Assembly (NCBI GenBank): GCA_028291945.1
Contig: JAQGNH010000141.1
Location: 1 to 64,000, forward strand
Reading direction: 5' to 3'
From: Betaproteobacteria bacterium
GTDB taxonomy: Bacteria > Pseudomonadota > Gammaproteobacteria > Burkholderiales > SG8-41
Length of the DNA stretch: 64,000 nucleotides
Shown here: positions 17,140-25,641 of the stretch, one piece after another
Numbering within the stretch: the first letter of the stretch is position 1
Layout: each line of letters starts with the position of its first letter
The notes under the pieces: model-generated
Database searches by the model: none
What the model saw: only the letters and a program-made list of their open reading frames with translations
What the model was told of the DNA's origin: nothing
Made by a program: the position numbers and the translations under genes

Positions 17140-17284
17140 GATGCGACATCCTGTGTAAGCGGTATCGCCGATTATAAAGAGCCTGCGGGTGGCATGCCAT
17201 CGCGAAGCAAAGTTGCCGTCGCTGGTGCAACCTCGCGTATCATCGTTTCGCACTGACCATAACTCTTAAGTTTGAGGAGAAGCC

Positions 17285-18262
17285 GTGGCTCGTTTACTCT
17301 GTATCCGCCCCCTTTTGTGGTTTTGCTTGAGCCCGATCGCCTTTATCGCATCCGCTCATGCGCAGTCGTATCCCTCCAAACCGGTGCGGATGGTGGTGCC
17401 GTATTTGCCGGGCGGCGGGACCGACACGCTTGCGCGCATGATCGTGCAGCGGCTCACGGAGGCGCTGAATCAGTCGGTAGTAGTGGATAACCGGCCTGCC
17501 GTGGACGGTATCGTAGGCAGTGAAGTCGTTGCGAGATCCAACCCGGATGGTTACACGCTCATGCTGATCTCGAGCAGTCACGCCATCAATCCGGCGCTCG
17601 GCCGCAAGCTCCCGTATACCACTCGCGATTTCGCACCGATCACGCAGACAGCCAATCAGCAGATTCTGCTGGTGGTGCATCCTTCGGTTCCGGCTAAGTC
17701 GGTGAAAGAGCTCATCAGCTACGCGAAAGCCAATCCGGACAAGCTCAATTACGGCTCGAGCTCGAACGCTGTCGCGCTGCCGATGGAGCTCTTCAAGACG
17801 ATGTCAGGTACGCGCATCCAGCACGTGCCTTACAAGGGCTCCGGACAGATGATCATCGACCTCGTTGGCGGGCAGATTCAGATGGCCATCGCGGGCGCTG
17901 TCTCATCGATCCCGCACGTTAAATCGGGAAAACTGCGCGCGCTCGCGATCGGCGACTCCAAGCGTTCGGCGTACCTTCCGGAGATCCCCACGATTGCGGA
18001 AGCCGGCGTTCCCGGTTATCAGGCATCGATCTGGTCGGGCATGTTTGCACCGGCGAAAACGCCGCGTCCCATCATCGACAGGCTGAACAAGGAGGTCGTC
18101 AAAATCGTTCAGGCGCGAGACTTCAGGGACCAGCTTCTGCAACTGGGCTCCGACCCCGTCGGCAACACGCCCGAGGAATGGGGCCGCTTCATCGAAGAAG
18201 AGATCGTGAAATGGGGGAAGATCGCGAAGACAGCCGGGATGCGGGAGGAGACCGCACACTGA
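17285..18262 (+). CDS. TctC/Bug-family receptor
   Basis: A 325-residue receptor that starts with GTG after GAGGAGAA. The signal peptide ends at AHA (24-26), followed by QSYPSKPVRMVVPYLPGGGTDT. PDGYTL is at 87-92. The usual RPGA-G loop that follows DN reads RPAVDGIVG here, a change in the pocket-facing loop. It stands alone between the divergent amidohydrolase unit and a repeat element. Confidence 0.9.
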   Translation: MARLLCIRPLLWFCLSPIAFIASAHAQSYPSKPVRMVVPYLPGGGTDTLARMIVQRLTEALNQSVVVDNRPAVDGIVGSEVVARSNPDGYTLMLISSSHAINPALGRKLPYTTRDFAPITQTANQQILLVVHPSVPAKSVKELISYAKANPDKLNYGSSSNAVALPMELFKTMSGTRIQHVPYKGSGQMIIDLVGGQIQMAIAGAVSSIPHVKSGKLRALAIGDSKRSAYLPEIPTIAEAGVPGYQASIWSGMFAPAKTPRPIIDRLNKEVVKIVQARDFRDQLLQLGSDPVGNTPEEWGRFIEEEIVKWGKIAKTAGMREETAH

Positions 18263-18286
18263 AGCGGGCCTTTCACGCCAGGCGAG

Positions 18287-18413
18287 CAGCTGAACTGTCA
18301 TCGCGGGGAGCGCTGCGACGTGGCGATCCCCGTGGCGCACGCGGCGTTCGTAACGAGACATGTGCGAGCACTGCGAAGCAATCTCGTCACGCCGTTCCTC
18401 GCACTGACAGCTG
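18287..18413. repeat. Intergenic palindromic repeat element
   Basis: The 206 bases between two convergent receptor genes hold an element with inverted ends. CAGCTGaacTGTCA lies at 18287-18300 and TGACAGCTG at 18405-18413. Inside is GCGGGGAGCGCTGCGACGTGG with CGATCCC, which resembles the widespread bacterial intergenic repeat of the form GTCATTGCGAGGAGCGAAGCGACG. No reading frame is supported. It may act as a terminator or as a REP-like element; other copies in the genome would confirm it. Confidence 0.5.
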
Positions 18414-18468
18414 CGCGGTTAGTTGAGAGCCTGTCCAAGCGCCAACAGCACGCCCGCACTCACCAGAT

Positions 18469-19593
18469 CTATTTCGCGAGTCCGAGCTCAGTCAGCATCG
18501 CCTTGACTGTCGTGTTATCCGCGTCGAGATATTTTTTCGCGTCGCGTCCGACGAGAAACACATCTTCCCACACGTTCGTCGCGACTTCGGATTTCCATTC
18601 AGGGGTCTTCACCGTTTTCGCCAGTACGCTTTCCCAGTAAGCCACCTGCTCCGGCGTCATGCCTTTGGGACCCATCACGCCGCGCCAGTTCGGCGCAACC
18701 GCATCCACATTCATTTCCTTCCACGTGGGCACGTCGGCCAGCGCACCGCCGAGCCGCTGGGGTGTTGCGACGGCAATCAGCCGCAAGCGTCCTGACTGAA
18801 CGTGCGGCAACACTAAGCTCGCGGCGGCCGGCACGACATCGACATGGCCGCCGAGCAGCGCGGTAACCGAATCGCCCGAAGAATTGAAGACCACCGCTTT
18901 CATTTTCCGCACGTCTCCTCCGGCCGCCTTCACCGCCAGCGCGGCGGCTATATGCGTGGCGCTGCCGAGCGTGCTTCCGACGGCGAAGCTTGGACCGTAG
19001 GGATCGCGGCGAAGCCGCTCGAACAGCTCTCGCGCGCTTTTATAAGGACCGTCTGCCTTCACCGCGAAGACCGTAGCCTCATTGAAGAGGACGGCCACAG
19101 GGGTGAAATCGGTATACGCGAAGCTCGTTTTACCCGTCAGATAATTCGAAAGAATAATTCCGGAAATGACTGACAGATAGTGACCGCTGCCGGCGTGCTG
19201 GTTCAGATACGAGAGCGCGAGCGATTGGCCGGCTCCCGGCTTGTTGATGACGAGCGTCGATACGTCGACCAGACGGTGCTCCTTCCAGATGTGCTGCACC
19301 ACGCGTGCGGTCCGGTCGAATACACCGCCGGGCCCCGTGCCGATTACGAATTCGACGTTTCTGTCCGGCTTCCACTGTGCGATTGCCGCAGTCGATGACA
19401 GTGCGGCCGTGAGAATCACTAAGACGCATCTCAAAAACATGCCCGCCTTCGTCCCGCCGACTGCGTCACCGCGCGCCTGGCTCAGGATACGGCTTCCACC
19501 GCGGCACATCGGTGCCTGCGTCAGCACGAACGGTTTTTTTGATGCTGGTTCCAGCCCCAACCGAACATGGCACACGCACCCCCTTCTGCTCAT
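18469..19593 (-). CDS. Divergent TctC/Bug-family receptor with long N-terminal extension
   Basis: The receptor domain is clear but divergent: VEFVIGTGPGGVFDRTARV replaces the usual VPF-PGG loop, and the DGYTLL block is absent. The hydrophobic signal segment (FLRCVLVILTAALSSTAAIAQ) begins only at residue 53 of the 374. The best ribosome binding site, AAAGGAGG (19601-19608), has ideal spacing to the ATG at 19593, which forces this 51-residue lead. The ATG at 19440 would give a normal signal peptide but has no good site. Either the start is at 19440 or the extension is real. Confidence 0.82.
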   Translation of the reverse strand: MSRRGCVCHVRLGLEPASKKPFVLTQAPMCRGGSRILSQARGDAVGGTKAGMFLRCVLVILTAALSSTAAIAQWKPDRNVEFVIGTGPGGVFDRTARVVQHIWKEHRLVDVSTLVINKPGAGQSLALSYLNQHAGSGHYLSVISGIILSNYLTGKTSFAYTDFTPVAVLFNEATVFAVKADGPYKSARELFERLRRDPYGPSFAVGSTLGSATHIAAALAVKAAGGDVRKMKAVVFNSSGDSVTALLGGHVDVVPAAASLVLPHVQSGRLRLIAVATPQRLGGALADVPTWKEMNVDAVAPNWRGVMGPKGMTPEQVAYWESVLAKTVKTPEWKSEVATNVWEDVFLVGRDAKKYLDADNTTVKAMLTELGLAK

Positions 19594-19861
19594 TTGCATT
19601 CCTCCTTTGACCTTGTCGTATGTTGATGCGCTCGTGCGAGTCGGTTAGAGTCTATCGCGCGATGAGTCATGCAGACGGACATGGAGCATTCCACCTCTTG
19701 CCTGCACGCAGTCGCCGCGCGATTAAAGCGTTGCTCGACGAGCGCTGATCTCGATGGGATCGCGATACAAACATACCGCAAACATCCCTGACGCCGCAAA
19801 ACCCTACATCATGGACGACATGGGTTGAGCATGCCGGGATCGGGCGCGAGGAGGAATCCAA

Positions 19862-20830
19862 GTGAGTCCATGGATGAAGCTGCGTGTCGTTGTTCTGAGT
19901 ACCGCGATCATTGCGAGCGCGGGAGCGTGGGCGCAGCAGAGTTACCCTGCGAAGCCGATACGTATCGTCGTCCCGTATGCCGCCGCTGGCGGCACAGACA
20001 CCGTTACGCGATTGCTTGCGCAAAAAATGACAGACAGCATGGGCCAGCAGATCGTTGTCGAGAACCGCCCTGGCGCGAACGGCATCATTGGCTCGGATCT
20101 TGTAGCCAAGTCGGCACCGGACGGGTACGTTTTGCTGATGACGACGAACGCGCTGACGACGAATCCGTGGCTCTACAAGCTTCCCTATGACAGCGAAAAG
20201 GATTTCGCGCCCATTACGATCACCGCAGCCGCCGACAACCTGCTCGCCGTGCATCCATCACTCCCTGCAAAGAACGTGAAAGACCTGATCGCACTTGCGA
20301 GACAGCGTCCCGGACAACTCGTGATTGCAGCTTCGGGCGCCGGTCAGCCATCGCACCTTTCCGGCGAGCTGCTGAAGCAGATGGCGAAAATCGACCTGAC
20401 GACCGTGCAATACAAAGGCACCGGCGCGTCGCTCGCCGATCTCGCAGGCGGTCATGTCATGATTACTTTCGCCAGCGTTCCGGGCCTAGCACCGCTCGTG
20501 CGCACCGGGAAGCTCCGCGCGCTCGCCGTAAGCGGGCCTAAACGGAACTCGTCATTGCCCCAGGTCCCGACAGTTGCTGAAACATTGCCGGGGTTCGAAG
20601 TGATGGTGTGGTACGGTCTCGTCGCGCCGGGCAGGACGCCGCACGAGCTCATCAGCCGTTTGCACGACGAAGTCAAAAAGGCTCTGGCGCGTGCGGACGT
20701 GAAGGCCATGCTCGATAGCAGCGGATTCGAATCCGGTGGGACTGCGCCGGCCGATTTCGCGGACGTTATCAAGAAGGACCTCGTGCGCTGGGAACGGGTG
20801 ATCAAGCAGGCGGGCATCAAGGTTCAATGA
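19862..20830 (+). CDS. TctC/Bug-family receptor
   Basis: A 322-residue receptor. GTG at 19862 follows GAGGAGGAA; an in-frame ATG lies four codons later. The signal peptide ends at AWA (22-24), then QQSYPAKPIRIVVPYAAAGGTDT, which has AAAGG in place of the common PGG. APDGYVLLM and VQYKGTGASLADLA complete the pattern. It is followed by the isocitrate-lyase-like gene after 38 bases, so its ligand may feed that enzyme. The 268 bases between it and the divergent receptor upstream hold no recognisable gene. Confidence 0.91.
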   Translation: MSPWMKLRVVVLSTAIIASAGAWAQQSYPAKPIRIVVPYAAAGGTDTVTRLLAQKMTDSMGQQIVVENRPGANGIIGSDLVAKSAPDGYVLLMTTNALTTNPWLYKLPYDSEKDFAPITITAAADNLLAVHPSLPAKNVKDLIALARQRPGQLVIAASGAGQPSHLSGELLKQMAKIDLTTVQYKGTGASLADLAGGHVMITFASVPGLAPLVRTGKLRALAVSGPKRNSSLPQVPTVAETLPGFEVMVWYGLVAPGRTPHELISRLHDEVKKALARADVKAMLDSSGFESGGTAPADFADVIKKDLVRWERVIKQAGIKVQ

Positions 20831-20868
20831 TCGAGCGCAAGCGGCACAACTGATCCGGAGAAACAATA

Positions 20869-21780
20869 ATGCAAAAACTAACGACAAAACTGCGTGATCT
20901 GATCCGCGCGCCGGAAATACTCGCGATGCCCGGCATCTTCGACGGCTACAGCGCGCGAATAGTCGAACAGGCCGGATTTCCGGCCGGTTTCATCAGCGGC
21001 GCCGGCTTGAGCGAGGCGCTGCTCGGCCAGCCTGACGTAGGCTTGATGGGGCTGGAGACGAACGTGAATGCGTGCCGCGCGCTCGCCGCGTGCTGCACCA
21101 TCCCCCTGCTTGCCGACGCCGATACCGGTTATGGCAATGCAGTGAACGTGTACCACGTCGTGCGTGCATTCGAGCAGGCGGGAATCGCGGGCATCATGCT
21201 CGAAGATCAGACGTGGCCCAAACGCTGCGGGCACATGAGCGGCAAAGCCGTCGTGAGCGCGGAGGAGATGGTCGAGAAGCTGCATGCTGCGACGGAGGCG
21301 CGCCGCGATCCCGATTTCATCATCAAGTCGCGCACCGACTCCTTCGCCACGCACGGTATCGACGAAGTGATACGGCGCCTGAACCTCTACGCCGAAGCGG
21401 GCGCGGAGCTCCTGTTTGCCGACGCGCTGCTATCCGAGCGCGACATTCAGACCGTGGCGCGCAGCGTAGCCAAGCCTTTGTGCGTCAACATGGGCTTCGG
21501 CATCAGAAGCCGTGCGACGACGCCGCTCATCAGCGCTGCGAGACTGCAGGAGCTCGGCGTCGGTGCGGTCATCTATCCACGACTGCTAACGGCCTGCGCA
21601 ATACAAGGCATGAAGAATGGCCTGCAGACGCTCTCCGAGCAACTGCACACCGGGATCGTCGTCGAGCGTCCTGACTATGCCGTCTCGTTCGAAGAGCTCA
21701 ACGAGGTCGTGGGATTCACCGAAGCACGGAACCTGGAACAGCGCTTCGTGGCGAAAGGAGCCGACCCCACCCGGCACTAG
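20869..21780 (+). CDS. Isocitrate lyase/PEP mutase superfamily lyase (PrpB-like)
   Basis: This TIM-barrel enzyme of 303 residues is the size of 2-methylisocitrate lyase. DADTGYGN (83-90) binds the metal and substrate. KRCGH (118-122) is the lyase signature whose cysteine is catalytic in C-C cleavage, which argues for a lyase and against a PEP mutase. It probably splits a 2-hydroxy tricarboxylate-like acid into two smaller acids. It lies between a receptor gene and a convergent PrpD gene with which it shares its stop region (overlap 21777-21780). The same lyase/PrpD pairing recurs at 53.4-55.8 kb. Confidence 0.87.
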   Translation: MQKLTTKLRDLIRAPEILAMPGIFDGYSARIVEQAGFPAGFISGAGLSEALLGQPDVGLMGLETNVNACRALAACCTIPLLADADTGYGNAVNVYHVVRAFEQAGIAGIMLEDQTWPKRCGHMSGKAVVSAEEMVEKLHAATEARRDPDFIIKSRTDSFATHGIDEVIRRLNLYAEAGAELLFADALLSERDIQTVARSVAKPLCVNMGFGIRSRATTPLISAARLQELGVGAVIYPRLLTACAIQGMKNGLQTLSEQLHTGIVVERPDYAVSFEELNEVVGFTEARNLEQRFVAKGADPTRH

Positions 21781-23210
21781 GTTGGCGCTAGCAGCCGCGC
21801 GAAATCGCGCGCAGAGCGCTTCTCGAGATTCAGCACCGCGTCCCGGATTGCGTCCGCCCTCGCCCGGTTCACGGCGAGCGACGCGTTATCGTAATACTTC
21901 TCTTCGATGTCCGAAGCGCTCAAGGCGCGATCGCCCGCACCCCTGTTCACCTTGTCGTGGTGCCGAAGCGTTCTGCCATCGCGCGTGTGTATCACCACGC
22001 CGCCTGAAAAGTAAGTCGGATACGACGAGTCGGGATCGGCGACACATTCCACTTTGCTCGCGAGTGCGAGGATCTGCGGGTCACGCAATGCGTCGTCCCT
22101 CAGCTCGGCGAGCCCGAACCTGCCTTTGACGATGCACGTCGCCACTACGAAATGCGTGCTGAATTTTGCGTCGTATTCGTTGGCAGGCCGCAACTTGTTC
22201 GCGAGCGGTTCTGCAATCAGGTGCAGACTTTGTTGAGGAACGAGCGCGACGATACGCTCGATATCGTCCGCAGCGATCGAGTGCTTTTCCCTGAGAACGA
22301 GCGCAGAGTCGGCACAGGCGTGTATCAAGTGGCAGATCGGGTACGGCTTGATGCCGACGCCGTGCAGCTCCCACGTTTTCCCCAATGTCTCGTAAATTGA
22401 CTCATAGCGAACGTTTTTCTCCAGCTCTCCGAGATGGCTCTTATAGAGGCCGAAGCGGCCTTCGTACGGCTTGGTCGGCCCTTTGTAGCCCGCACGCGCG
22501 AGGTGCGCAGCCGTAATGCCGGCCGCGCCGGCCCAACCGGGGTGCACGCGCTTGTTCCACGCGCCTTCTTCGAGAAACTCCTGACTGCCCGATGCCGTGC
22601 TGCCCACGAAACCTTGCGCCATGACGAGTTGCCGCTGCGTCAAACCGTAGAGCCACCCCGCCTGGAGTGCGCAGGAAAAATGCGCCGCGAGTCCAGTCGG
22701 ATGAAAGCCGAGATCGTGGAAGCGCCCGCCCGCTGCATCCGACACGCGCGTTGCGGTTTCGATGCCGAGCACGTATGCAGCGAGTAACGCAGTCCCGGAC
22801 GCATCGATGCTTTCAGCTATCCCGAGCGCGCACGGAAACGCGCTCGCGGTTGCGTGGATGATCGCGCGTATGTGCGTGTCGTCGTAATCGAGCCCGTGCA
22901 CGAGCACGCCGTTGTACAGAACCGCATCCCGGAGTGCGAGCTTGCCGGGTGTGCTGATGAGGCTCGAGTGACCGCCCTCGTTCAGCGCATTGAGTCCGGT
23001 CAGGATGCGGTGCGCGAAATCGTACTGCGTCGAGGCGAGCGCGATGCCCACTGCGTCGAGCACCAGCAGCTTCGCGCGCTCGCGCGTCGCGTCGGGTATG
23101 TTTTCGTAGCGATACGTCGAAACATACTCCGCGAGTTTTTCAGCGACGGTTTGCGATGCGATGCGCGGCTGGCCAACGTCCGCAATGTTCGTAACGTGAG
23201 GTGCATTCAT
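21777..23210 (-). CDS. MmgE/PrpD family protein (2-methylcitrate dehydratase-like)
   Basis: This 477-residue protein has the MmgE/PrpD fold throughout: an N-terminal helical domain with VLDAVGIALA and HGLDYDDTH, and a C-terminal mixed domain. PrpD dehydrates 2-methylcitrate without an iron-sulfur cluster, and many relatives have unknown hydroxy-acid substrates. The ATG at 23210 follows CAGGAGA; an 80-residue lead from 23447 is unlikely because it runs antisense to the receptor gene. It is probably co-transcribed with the receptor upstream (14-base gap). Confidence 0.87.
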   Translation of the reverse strand: MNAPHVTNIADVGQPRIASQTVAEKLAEYVSTYRYENIPDATRERAKLLVLDAVGIALASTQYDFAHRILTGLNALNEGGHSSLISTPGKLALRDAVLYNGVLVHGLDYDDTHIRAIIHATASAFPCALGIAESIDASGTALLAAYVLGIETATRVSDAAGGRFHDLGFHPTGLAAHFSCALQAGWLYGLTQRQLVMAQGFVGSTASGSQEFLEEGAWNKRVHPGWAGAAGITAAHLARAGYKGPTKPYEGRFGLYKSHLGELEKNVRYESIYETLGKTWELHGVGIKPYPICHLIHACADSALVLREKHSIAADDIERIVALVPQQSLHLIAEPLANKLRPANEYDAKFSTHFVVATCIVKGRFGLAELRDDALRDPQILALASKVECVADPDSSYPTYFSGGVVIHTRDGRTLRHHDKVNRGAGDRALSASDIEEKYYDNASLAVNRARADAIRDAVLNLEKRSARDFARLLAPT

Positions 23211-23224
23211 GATGCGGTCTCCTG

Positions 23225-24196
23225 TCAGCCGCCTTGTATGCCGGCTTCTTTGATGAGCGCGCCCCATTTCGCCATCTCGGCGCGCAGGAATTTTCCGAGC
23301 TCTTCCGGCGTTCCGCCGCCGGGGATCAACCCCTGGCTCGCGAAGCGCTGCTGGGTCTCCGGCAACCTCAGCACTTGATTGATCTCTTTGTTGAGCCTGG
23401 CAATGATCGGCCGCGGCGTACCCGCAGGCGCGAATATCCCGAACCATCCCACGACCTCGAATCCGGGCAACCCGGACTCCGCCGCGGTCGGCACGTCCGG
23501 GATCAGATTCACGCGCTTGAGCGTCGTCACGGCGATACCGCGCAGTTTACCCGCCTGAACCTGCGAGAGCGCAGCAGGTATCGTCGAGAAATAGATCTGC
23601 ACCCGCCCGCCGATGAGGTCTATGACGGCCGGCCCTCCGCCTTTGTACGGCACGCTGACGAGATCCACACCCGCCATTTTCTTGAAAAGCTCACCTGCAA
23701 GATGCGCGGTCGTACCGTTGCCGGAGTTCGCATAGTTGAGCTGACCCGGCTTCGATTTCGCGAGAGAGATGAGCTCGCCCACCGTCTTTGCAGCAATCGA
23801 CGGATTCACCACCAGAAAAAGCGGTGCGGACGAAGCCATCACGACCGGCGCAAAATCTTTCACCGTGTCGAAAGGCAGCTTGGCATAGAGGTGCGGGTTG
23901 ATCGGAAACGAAGTGATCGGCATCACGAGGGTGTAACCGTCGGGGCTCGACTTCGCCGCGATCTCCACGCCGATGTTTCCAGCCGCGCCGGCCCGGTTGT
24001 CGACGATGACGGTCTGCCCTATCGATTCGGTCAGCTTCTGACCAATCGTTCGCGCCGTGTAGTCGGTGCCGCCGCCGGGCGCCGAGGGCACGATGAGTCG
24101 TATAGGGCGCGACGGATAATCATCCTGCGCACCGGCAAGCATCGGGAATGCTGATGACATCGTCAGCACGCCAAGCGCAATGGCTTTCTTGTACAT
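23225..24196 (-). CDS. TctC/Bug-family receptor
   Basis: A 323-residue canonical receptor. The signal peptide ends at AGA (21-23), then QDDYPSRPIRLIVPSAPGGGTD. The blocks SSPDGYTLVM and VPYKGGGPAVIDLI are intact. An AAGGAGGAAGG site precedes the ATG. The gene heads a two-gene unit with PrpD and is divergent from the Nramp transporter; no operator was recognised in the 93 bases between them. Confidence 0.92.
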   Translation of the reverse strand: MYKKAIALGVLTMSSAFPMLAGAQDDYPSRPIRLIVPSAPGGGTDYTARTIGQKLTESIGQTVIVDNRAGAAGNIGVEIAAKSSPDGYTLVMPITSFPINPHLYAKLPFDTVKDFAPVVMASSAPLFLVVNPSIAAKTVGELISLAKSKPGQLNYANSGNGTTAHLAGELFKKMAGVDLVSVPYKGGGPAVIDLIGGRVQIYFSTIPAALSQVQAGKLRGIAVTTLKRVNLIPDVPTAAESGLPGFEVVGWFGIFAPAGTPRPIIARLNKEINQVLRLPETQQRFASQGLIPGGGTPEELGKFLRAEMAKWGALIKEAGIQGG

Positions 24197-24289
24197 CCTT
24201 CCTCCTTTGTCGATCCGATAAAACGTGTCTGAGCCCGAGAGGCCCCTGTTAGAATTCGTCGCAAAATCGAGCTCACCGGCCCTTCAGAT

Positions 24290-25618
24290 ATGCGCTACCG
24301 AAACGCGACCGCCACCCACGCGGCGCGCGCAGTCAGCCTGCCCGAAGTCTATCGTTCCATTTCGGTGCCCGCAGGCGCGGGCATCGCCCGAAAACTGTTC
24401 GCCTTCAGCGGACCCGGCTTTCTCGTCGCCGTCGGCTACATGGATCCGGGCAACTGGGCGACGGCGATTGCAGGCGGCTCCGCGTTCGGTTACACGCTCT
24501 TGTCCGTGGTCATGATCGCGAACCTCATGGCGATCGTGCTGCAGGCATTGTCGGCGCGGCTTGGCATTGCCACCGGACGCGATCTCGCACAGGCGTGCCG
24601 CGAGCACTACTCGCGTCCTGCGGCGTGGTCTCTGTGGGTACTTGCAGAGCTCGCGATCTGCGCGACCGACCTCGCCGAAGTCATCGGCACTGCCATTGCG
24701 CTGAACCTGCTCTTCGGCATACCTCTCGCAGTGGGTGTCGTAATCACGGCGGCGGACGTATTGCTGATATTGCTGCTGCAGGCGAGAGGCTTCCGATACA
24801 TGGAAGCGCTGATCATCTCGCTGATCGTGGTGATCGCCGGCTGCTTCGGCTATGAAATCATCCTCTCCAATCCTGATTGGGCCGCAGTCGCCGCAGGCTT
24901 TGTTCCGTCGCGAGAAATCATCTCCAACCCGTTGATGCTCTTTGTCGCAATCGGAATTCTCGGCGCCACGGTAATGCCTCACAACCTGTACCTGCACTCC
25001 GCGATCGTGCAAACGCGCCGCTACGACGAGGACGCCATCGGCAAACGGGAGGCGGTGCGCTACGCCACCCTCGACTCGACGATCGCATTGATGTTCGCGC
25101 TGCTGATCAACGCGGCGATCCTGATCGTTGCCGCTGCGGCCTTCCACACGAGCGGACACTCTGACATCACCGAGATCCAGGACGCGCATCGTATGCTTAC
25201 GCCGGTGCTCGGCGCCAGCGCCGCGAGCCTTGTCTTCGCACTTGCTTTGCTCGCGTCCGGTCAGAACTCCGCTGTGACGGGTACACTCGCGGGCCAGATC
25301 GTGATGGAAGGATTTCTCCGCATAAGCCTGCCCGCGTGGGCGCGACGCATGCTCACGCGTGTAGTCGCGATCGTTCCGGCAGTCGTCGTCGCCGCGCTTT
25401 ATGGCGAGCAAGGCACGGCTCAGTTGCTGATCCTGTCGCAGGTGATTCTCAGCCTTCAGCTGCCGTTCGCGATCGTGCCGCTCATACGGTTCACGAGCGA
25501 TCGCGCGAAGATGGGCGATTTGGTCGCGCCTCGGTGGCTCTCTGTCATTGCATGGACGATGGCCATCGTGATCGTCGCGCTCAATGTAAAGCTCATCACG
25601 GACTTCCTGATGCGCTGA
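24290..25618 (+). CDS. mntH: Nramp-family divalent metal transporter (MntH-like)
   Basis: This inner-membrane proton-coupled importer of Mn2+ or Fe2+ has 442 residues and about eleven membrane helices. The two metal-site motifs are intact: DPGN at 52-55 in helix 1, and [12 protein letters not shown] around 226-237 in helix 6, where M229 gives the soft ligand selective for transition metals. Length and motifs are typical of bacterial MntH. Its first 20 residues are polar. No metal-responsive box was recognised upstream. A long open frame on the opposite strand is a codon-bias shadow. Confidence 0.9.
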   Translation: MRYRNATATHAARAVSLPEVYRSISVPAGAGIARKLFAFSGPGFLVAVGYMDPGNWATAIAGGSAFGYTLLSVVMIANLMAIVLQALSARLGIATGRDLAQACREHYSRPAAWSLWVLAELAICATDLAEVIGTAIALNLLFGIPLAVGVVITAADVLLILLLQARGFRYMEALIISLIVVIAGCFGYEIILSNPDWAAVAAGFVPSREIISNPLMLFVAIGILGATVMPHNLYLHSAIVQTRRYDEDAIGKREAVRYATLDSTIALMFALLINAAILIVAAAAFHTSGHSDITEIQDAHRMLTPVLGASAASLVFALALLASGQNSAVTGTLAGQIVMEGFLRISLPAWARRMLTRVVAIVPAVVVAALYGEQGTAQLLILSQVILSLQLPFAIVPLIRFTSDRAKMGDLVAPRWLSVIAWTMAIVIVALNVKLITDFLMR

Positions 25619-25641
25619 TCCGTTGACAATCTGTACTCGGC

